Source: Martinezella rhizogenes (lineage in GTDB: Bacteria > Pseudomonadota > Alphaproteobacteria > Rhizobiales > Rhizobiaceae). Taken from it: 64,000 nucleotides of DNA. The stretch covers positions 372,001 through 436,000 of the forward strand of contig NZ_JUHG01000015.1 of the NCBI RefSeq assembly GCF_000799715.1. Direction: 5' to 3'. The position numbers and the translations under genes are program-made. The notes under the pieces were generated by a model. It ran no database searches, was not told where the DNA came from, and worked only from the letters and a program-made list of their open reading frames with translations. This document shows positions 59,931 to 64,000 of the stretch, in pieces. How positions within the stretch are numbered: the first letter of the stretch is position 1; each line of letters starts with the position of its first letter.

Positions 59931-61040
59931 ATGAGCCAAACCATCATCCGCGCGCCGATCGGCATTGGCGTCATCGGCTGCGGCGAAATCGCCCAGCTTA
60001 TGCACCTGCCGATCATCCACGAACTACCGGAGTTGAAGATCGCCGCGCTGTGCGATCTGTCGGAGACTGTGCTCGACGCACTGGGCGCGCAATACGCCGT
60101 AACAACCCGCTATCGCGACTATCACGACCTTCTCGCCGACCCGGCCGTCGATGCGGTCGTCATCTGCACGTTCGATCATGGTCCGGTTGTCACTGCTGCC
60201 ATCGAAGCCGGCAAACATTTCATCGTCGAAAAGCCTCTGGCCTTCACGGCAGAGGAAGCCCGACCGCTGGTTGCGGCAGCCGAGGCGAGTGGTCTTGTCG
60301 CAATCATCGGCTATATGAAGCTCTACGATCCGGGCTATCGCTTGGGTCTCGAACAGCTTGCCCGCATCGGCCGGCCGAAGATGATCCAGGTCCACGACTT
60401 CGCCGGCCGCTTCGATCGCTACCAGCAGCTTTATACACAGATACGCGGCACCGACGTCGATCCGGCGCTCCTCAAAAGTACCCAGGCCGAGGTCGCAGCT
60501 CGCGTCACCGAAGCACTGGGCGACAACCACGCTGCCTATCACGATCTCTACATGACGCTGCTGATGCTTGGCAGTCATGATCTCGCCGTATTGCGCGGCG
60601 CTTTCGGCGTGGCCGAGCGGGTGGATTATGCCCAGGCCGTCGGGCCGACGCATCTTCTGGCCGTGCTCGGCTTCCCGGACCACGTGCCCGCTCTTCTGGA
60701 AATTGCCTTCGGCGCGCAATATGAATGGTGGGACGAGTGGATGACCGTCCACGGGGAGACCGACGAGATGCGCATCGAATTCCAAAACCCCTACGTGCGC
60801 AATGCGGCGGCCACCGTGCGCCTGCGCGAGGCAGCAGGCCAGAACCCGAGCGAGCGCAGCCTGTCCAGCACGCCCGACACGGCCTTTCGCAAGCAATGGC
60901 AGCATTTTATCGCCTGCATCGCGGGAAAGGCCACGCCGCTCACGCCGCTACAGGGCGGTCTGGACGACCTTGAGCTCGCCGCCCGCATCATCGAGGCGCT
61001 TCCTGTCAAAGCCCTTACCGCTGAAGGAGCCGGCGCGTGA
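59931..61040 (+). CDS. Gfo/Idh/MocA-family oxidoreductase
   Basis: This 369-aa protein has an N-terminal Rossmann domain (IGIGVIGCGEIAQLMHLPII) and the conserved VEKPLAFTAEEA around the active-site lysine. Its large C-terminal substrate domain has QVHDFAGRFDRYQ and HDLAVLRGAFG. It oxidises or reduces a sugar, inositol or sugar-acid hydroxyl using NAD(P). It overlaps the following gene by ATGA type (4 bases). Confidence 0.93.
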   Translation: MSQTIIRAPIGIGVIGCGEIAQLMHLPIIHELPELKIAALCDLSETVLDALGAQYAVTTRYRDYHDLLADPAVDAVVICTFDHGPVVTAAIEAGKHFIVEKPLAFTAEEARPLVAAAEASGLVAIIGYMKLYDPGYRLGLEQLARIGRPKMIQVHDFAGRFDRYQQLYTQIRGTDVDPALLKSTQAEVAARVTEALGDNHAAYHDLYMTLLMLGSHDLAVLRGAFGVAERVDYAQAVGPTHLLAVLGFPDHVPALLEIAFGAQYEWWDEWMTVHGETDEMRIEFQNPYVRNAAATVRLREAAGQNPSERSLSSTPDTAFRKQWQHFIACIAGKATPLTPLQGGLDDLELAARIIEALPVKALTAEGAGA

Positions 61041-61924
61041 GCCGTATCCTCGTCACCGGATCGAGCGGTCTTCTCGGCCGGCACGTAGCCGAGGCGCTGG
61101 TTCAGGCCGGTCATGCCGTCACCGGGCTTGACCTTGCTCCACCGCGGGAGAACGCGGCATGGACGCATGTCACCGGCGAAGCGGACGCGCTGGCCGTGGT
61201 GACAGAGCTTGCAATGGGGATGGACGCACTCGTCCATATCGCCGCCATTCCGAGGCCGACAGGCCGGGCGGCGGCGGATGTCTTCCGCATCAATATGGCC
61301 GCCATGTATGCGGCGGTAGAGGCCGCGCGGCTGTCGCGTATCCCCCGTTTCGTCTACGCCTCGTCCTTCAGCGTGCTCGGCTATCCCTTCTTCGAGAAGG
61401 CAGTCGTGCCGCCCTATCTGCCCGTCGACGAAGGCCATCCGCCGGGGGCGCAGGACGTCTATGCCGTCACAAAATGGCTGGGCGAGGAAATGGTGGAGGC
61501 GGCGGCTAGGCGTGGTGTCTTTTCCGCCGTCAGCCTGCGCATGCCCTGGATCCAGACGCCCGAGACTTTCCACGCATCTGTCGGCCCGCGCCGCCGGCAG
61601 GCGGAAGCCGCGCGCGACCTTTGGGCCTATCTCGACGCCCGCGATGCGGCGGCGGCCTTCGTGGCGGCGGTGGAGCGGCCCGTCGAGGGACATCTGCGCC
61701 TCTTCCTCAGCGCCGCCGACAGTTACATGGAACGACCAAGCGCCGAACTGGCGGCCGAGGCCTATCCCGACACACCGATCAGGACGCCGCTGGATGGGAC
61801 GGCCGCGTTCATCGACACAAACGCGGCACGGCAAGCGCTCGGCTTTGCGCCGCATTTTTCATGGCGCGATTATCCCACACCAGTGAAGCATGATTGGGCG
61901 CTACGGCCTGAAGACCTTGGCTGA
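61037..61924 (+). CDS. NAD-dependent epimerase/dehydratase family oxidoreductase (extended SDR)
   Basis: This 295-aa protein has ILVTGSSGLLGRHVAEALV, a Ser in YASSFSVLGYP, and YAVTKWLGEEMVE as the Tyr/Lys motif. It resembles uronate or aldose dehydrogenases of the extended SDR group. It overlaps the preceding gene by 4 bases and is probably in the same sugar pathway. Confidence 0.92.
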   Translation: MSRILVTGSSGLLGRHVAEALVQAGHAVTGLDLAPPRENAAWTHVTGEADALAVVTELAMGMDALVHIAAIPRPTGRAAADVFRINMAAMYAAVEAARLSRIPRFVYASSFSVLGYPFFEKAVVPPYLPVDEGHPPGAQDVYAVTKWLGEEMVEAAARRGVFSAVSLRMPWIQTPETFHASVGPRRRQAEAARDLWAYLDARDAAAAFVAAVERPVEGHLRLFLSAADSYMERPSAELAAEAYPDTPIRTPLDGTAAFIDTNAARQALGFAPHFSWRDYPTPVKHDWALRPEDLG

Positions 61925-62053
61925 AATAGGCAAACGCTGAAGGCAGGAGAACTTACAGAATAAAGATTGGCCGGGTGCAAACTGGCTGGCGACTTTTCCA
62001 AATGGACGGCCGTCTTCGCAGAGACGGACGACAACAATAGAGAGGAAATAACG

Positions 62054-62857
62054 ATGCGGTTCAACGACAAGGTCGTGCTCGTCACTGGAGCGGCGGGCGT
62101 CATCGGTACGGCGGCTGCGCGCCGCTTCATCGCCGAAGGCGCTCTGGTAGCGATCACGGATCTGAACGCGGAGCGGGCCGAAGCCTTGGCTGGCGAGTTC
62201 GGCACGCGGGCAAAAGCCTTCCCTGTCGATGTCGCCTCTCCGGCCGCTGCCGAGACTATGGTGAAGGACGTCGCACGCCATTTCGGCCGGATCGACGTGT
62301 TGTTCAACAATGCAGGCATTTCCGGCACCGTTGCTCCCATCCATCAGCTCCCGATCGACGACTGGCATCGTATCGTCGACATCAATTTGAACGGAATCTT
62401 CTACGTGCTGCGTGCCACGCTCGCTGCCATGATCGAAGGCAAGGTTCAGGGCGCGGTGGTCAACATGGGCTCCTCCATGGCCGGTTGGGACGTGCTTGCT
62501 GGCGGCGCGGGCTATGCTGCCACCAAGCATGGCGTGGTCGGACTGACGCGCATCGCCGCGCTCGACGCCGCCCCCTATGGGATCCGCGTCAACGCCATCT
62601 GCCCCGGCGTTATCGAAACTCGGCTCGGCGTGCCGGCAGAGGATGAAGCCACCTACCAGGCGGGGATCCGCCACTTCGCCGACCGCATCCCGCTACGCCG
62701 TATCGGCCAGCCGGAAGACGTCGCCGCCGCCGTCGCCTTCCTCGCCTCTGACGACGCTCGTCACATCACGGGTGTCGACTGGCTGATAGACGGCGGCCAG
62801 ACGCTGCAGAGTTGGGCCAATGCCCCGGATGCGACGAGCTTTCCGCGCTTCGTTTGA
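62054..62857 (+). CDS. Short-chain dehydrogenase/reductase (classical SDR)
   Basis: This 267-aa protein has TGAAGVIGTAAARRF at the N-terminus, NNAG, a catalytic Ser in NMGSSMAGWD and YAATKHGVVG with the Tyr/Lys pair, and a C-terminal DDARHITGVDWLIDGGQTLQ. The start at 62054 follows GAGGAAA. Upstream codons in the same frame lack a site. It closes the operon; no terminator is obvious after it. Confidence 0.93.
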   Translation: MRFNDKVVLVTGAAGVIGTAAARRFIAEGALVAITDLNAERAEALAGEFGTRAKAFPVDVASPAAAETMVKDVARHFGRIDVLFNNAGISGTVAPIHQLPIDDWHRIVDINLNGIFYVLRATLAAMIEGKVQGAVVNMGSSMAGWDVLAGGAGYAATKHGVVGLTRIAALDAAPYGIRVNAICPGVIETRLGVPAEDEATYQAGIRHFADRIPLRRIGQPEDVAAAVAFLASDDARHITGVDWLIDGGQTLQSWANAPDATSFPRFV

Positions 62858-63472
62858 TGACATCATTACCGGATCGGCTTTGTAGACCAAGCTTACGGCC
62901 TCAATCCTTCTGCACCCAAAGCTTCCGGGTGGTCTCGATCACGCGCCAGATGCCCTTGAACCCTGGCTTCATCACGAAGGGCATCGTAAACTTAACACGA
63001 CGAAGACAAGATCTTGGATTGGCGCTTTTCCTCAGGCGGCGTGAAGGCACCCGATTTGGCACCACGCATTCATGGCAGCTGCCCGCAGTTCGCGATGGTG
63101 GACGGATGGAATGTCGTGGCGAGGAATATGAAAGATAGGTATTCGGCTTGAGTCCCTGCCTGGACATCACAGATTGATGAAGAGGTGCTGCGCTTCGAGT
63201 TGATGATAGATGACAACCTCGTCGAGGTGCCATTTGTCGCCGAGCCTGCCAGCCGACCGTTTCCGGATATCATTGGCGAAATGCCGGCCGAATTTCTTCG
63301 CCCAGAGCCTCACGCTCTGGTGAGGAGAAGACTCGCGCGCCGAGGCTTCTGCGTAGCCAACAGCCCGGCCCGACAGGGCGACGTTACACCCGACTGTGGA
63401 GGCCTCGTTCTCTCCGGTGTGTGCAGCGATTGGGAGCAACACACCCTTTAGCCGAATTCTGCATTCAGTCAA
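62858..63472. other. Gene-poor stretch with transposase debris
   Basis: Apart from the IS6 remnant at 63209-63325 this 615-base stretch has no confident gene. A minus-strand frame ending at 62901 reads MPFVMKPGFKGIWRVIETTR, possibly the tail of a lost gene. Confidence 0.45.
63209..63325 (-). pseudogene. IS6-family transposase fragment
   Basis: The minus-strand frame reads VRLWAKKFGRHFANDIRKRS and then GDKWHLDEVVI. This matches the region spanning the HTH end and first catalytic Asp of IS6 transposases (compare WGRKFGPAYAK and WHLDEVVI in copy 1). The rest of the gene is missing, so it is a relic of a different IS6 subgroup. Confidence 0.75.
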
Positions 63473-63555
63473 CTGACCAATATTTAGATATAATTATTGG
63501 TCAGTGCGAGTATATCGATTGCTAGTGACCAACGTTTGTATATAATCTTCGGTCA
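63473..63555 (+). promoter_or_regulatory. Tandem operator-promoter repeats of the AbiEi-type gene
   Basis: Two units share the layout TGACCAA, then TATAAT, then GGTCA. Unit 1 is a perfect 10-bp inverted repeat: CTGACCAATA (63473-63482) and TATTGGTCAG (63495-63504), with TATAAT at 63489-63494. Unit 2 has TGACC at 63526, TATAAT at 63541-63546 and GGTCA ending 63555. In both, TATAAT begins 15 bases after the first TGACC, and the units are 52 bases apart. The TATAAT of unit 2 serves as -10 for the gene at 63571. AbiEi antitoxins bind paired repeats at their own promoters. Confidence 0.65.
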
Positions 63556-63570
63556 GAAGATAGGACAGCC

Positions 63571-64000
63571 ATGCCGGATCCCACATCTAACACTCTCGAA
63601 CGCATTCACCAACGGATTGCCGACGCGGCACCTTCGGGCGTTTGGTCGCGTGCCGATTTCCTCGATATCGCAACACCAAACGCCGTCGAAAAGGCGCTGC
63701 AGAGGCTCACCAGCCGCGGCGACATCCGACGCCCTCATCGCGGTCTCTATGACAAGCCGGATATCAGCCAGCTGACCGGCAAGATGGTGTTCCCGCCACG
63801 CGTCTCATTTATCGATGCGATCGCACGGCGCGACAAGCTTCGTGTTTGCGTCGACGGGATGACGGCGGCCAACGATCTTGGCCTGACGACGGCCGTTCCG
63901 GCCCGGTCCACGATCTATGCGGACACGTACCCACGAACCATCGAGATCGAGGCCAATGCCGGCGACGCAAAGGCCACAAAGCCGGTCATCTATATCTTGG
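63571..64000 (+). CDS. Type IV toxin-antitoxin AbiEi-family antitoxin (DUF6088), partial
   Basis: The frame is open to the window end (143 codons seen). It begins NTLERIHQRIADAAPSGVWS, then ADFLDIATPNAVEKALQRL and RGDIRRPHRGLYDKP, the winged-helix region of DUF6088/AbiEi antitoxins, followed by VSFIDAIARRDKLRVCVDGMTAANDLGLT. The partner should be a nucleotidyltransferase-fold (AbiEii-type) toxin gene just beyond the window. The start at 63571 lies 16 bases after the second operator repeat. Confidence 0.85.
   Translation, partial: MPDPTSNTLERIHQRIADAAPSGVWSRADFLDIATPNAVEKALQRLTSRGDIRRPHRGLYDKPDISQLTGKMVFPPRVSFIDAIARRDKLRVCVDGMTAANDLGLTTAVPARSTIYADTYPRTIEIEANAGDAKATKPVIYIL

Noticed and set aside
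1..64000. CRISPR arrays, rRNA operons, replication (repABC) or conjugation genes
   Set aside because: No regularly spaced repeats, rRNA-like sequence or plasmid-maintenance gene was seen in the window.

Overview
The window looks like accessory DNA of a member of the Rhizobiaceae (Rhizobium, Agrobacterium or Ensifer type), most likely a large plasmid, chromid or genomic island. The evidence is its GC-rich alphaproteobacterial codon use, the density of ABC importers for sugars, amino acids and nucleosides each with a local regulator, the IS6-family elements, and the absence of housekeeping genes, rRNA or confident tRNA. No replication origin or CRISPR array was seen.

Layout. (1) 36-8051 is a GntR-controlled catabolic block. 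It holds a polar amino-acid binding protein, trans-3-hydroxy-L-proline dehydratase, an FCD-type GntR regulator, a dimethylformamidase large-subunit homologue, a pyrroline-2-carboxylate-reductase-like Ldh2 enzyme, a GNAT protein and a sarcosine-oxidase-like flavoenzyme. Four copies of a palindrome around ATCGTATACGAT sit upstream of the operons. (2) 8130-12480 holds an orphan branched-chain amino-acid binding protein, a decayed dnaE2 fragment, an Old Yellow Enzyme/HxlR divergent pair, and four tandem hairpins with CCUCCUCCC-type loops on the minus strand that resemble cuckoo sRNAs. (3) 12483-20896 is bounded by two same-orientation IS6-family copies, the second damaged. Between them lie a truncated AraC gene, a Fic protein, a small HTH protein, a HEPN-like protein and an SDR/AraC divergent pair. 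(4) 21182-29587 holds a two-component system, a 5'-truncated GGDEF-EAL gene, small regulators, unknown proteins, a frameshifted nucleotidyltransferase-fold gene and a TacT-like GNAT. (5) 29859-42620 is an RpiR-controlled carbohydrate-acid or amino-sugar block: a Tat-exported binding protein, a naturally fused two-domain permease, an ATPase, a metallo-deacetylase, an aldehyde dehydrogenase, a two-subunit Fe-S/GMC dehydrogenase, a D-threonine-aldolase-like enzyme and a threonine-synthase-like enzyme. (6) 42903-43997 is an intact paralogue of the nucleotidyltransferase-fold gene. (7) 44313-55336 is a nucleoside or N-heterocycle block: a BMP/Nup-type importer, two nucleoside hydrolases, two DUF1185 proteins, an enamidase-like amidohydrolase, a MarR regulator and an isochorismatase-fold hydrolase. 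(8) 55614-62857 is a sugar ABC operon lacking an ATPase, with an IolE-like isomerase, a Gfo/Idh oxidoreductase and two SDR-type dehydrogenases. (9) 62858-64000 holds an IS6 remnant and the start of a type IV antitoxin (AbiEi/DUF6088) gene behind two tandem operator-like repeats.

How the parts work together. Blocks 7 and 8 share a 12-base sequence, TATGACCATCAA, in the same orientation in front of both importer operons, and a related palindrome lies in front of the MarR operon. This suggests one regulon that imports a ribosylated heterocycle, releases the base, opens and deaminates the ring, and processes the sugar. That combination, and the dimethylformamidase homologue embedded in a hydroxyproline-type regulon in block 1, are the two best candidates for undescribed pathways. 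All functions are inferred from sequence reading alone; no database search was run.
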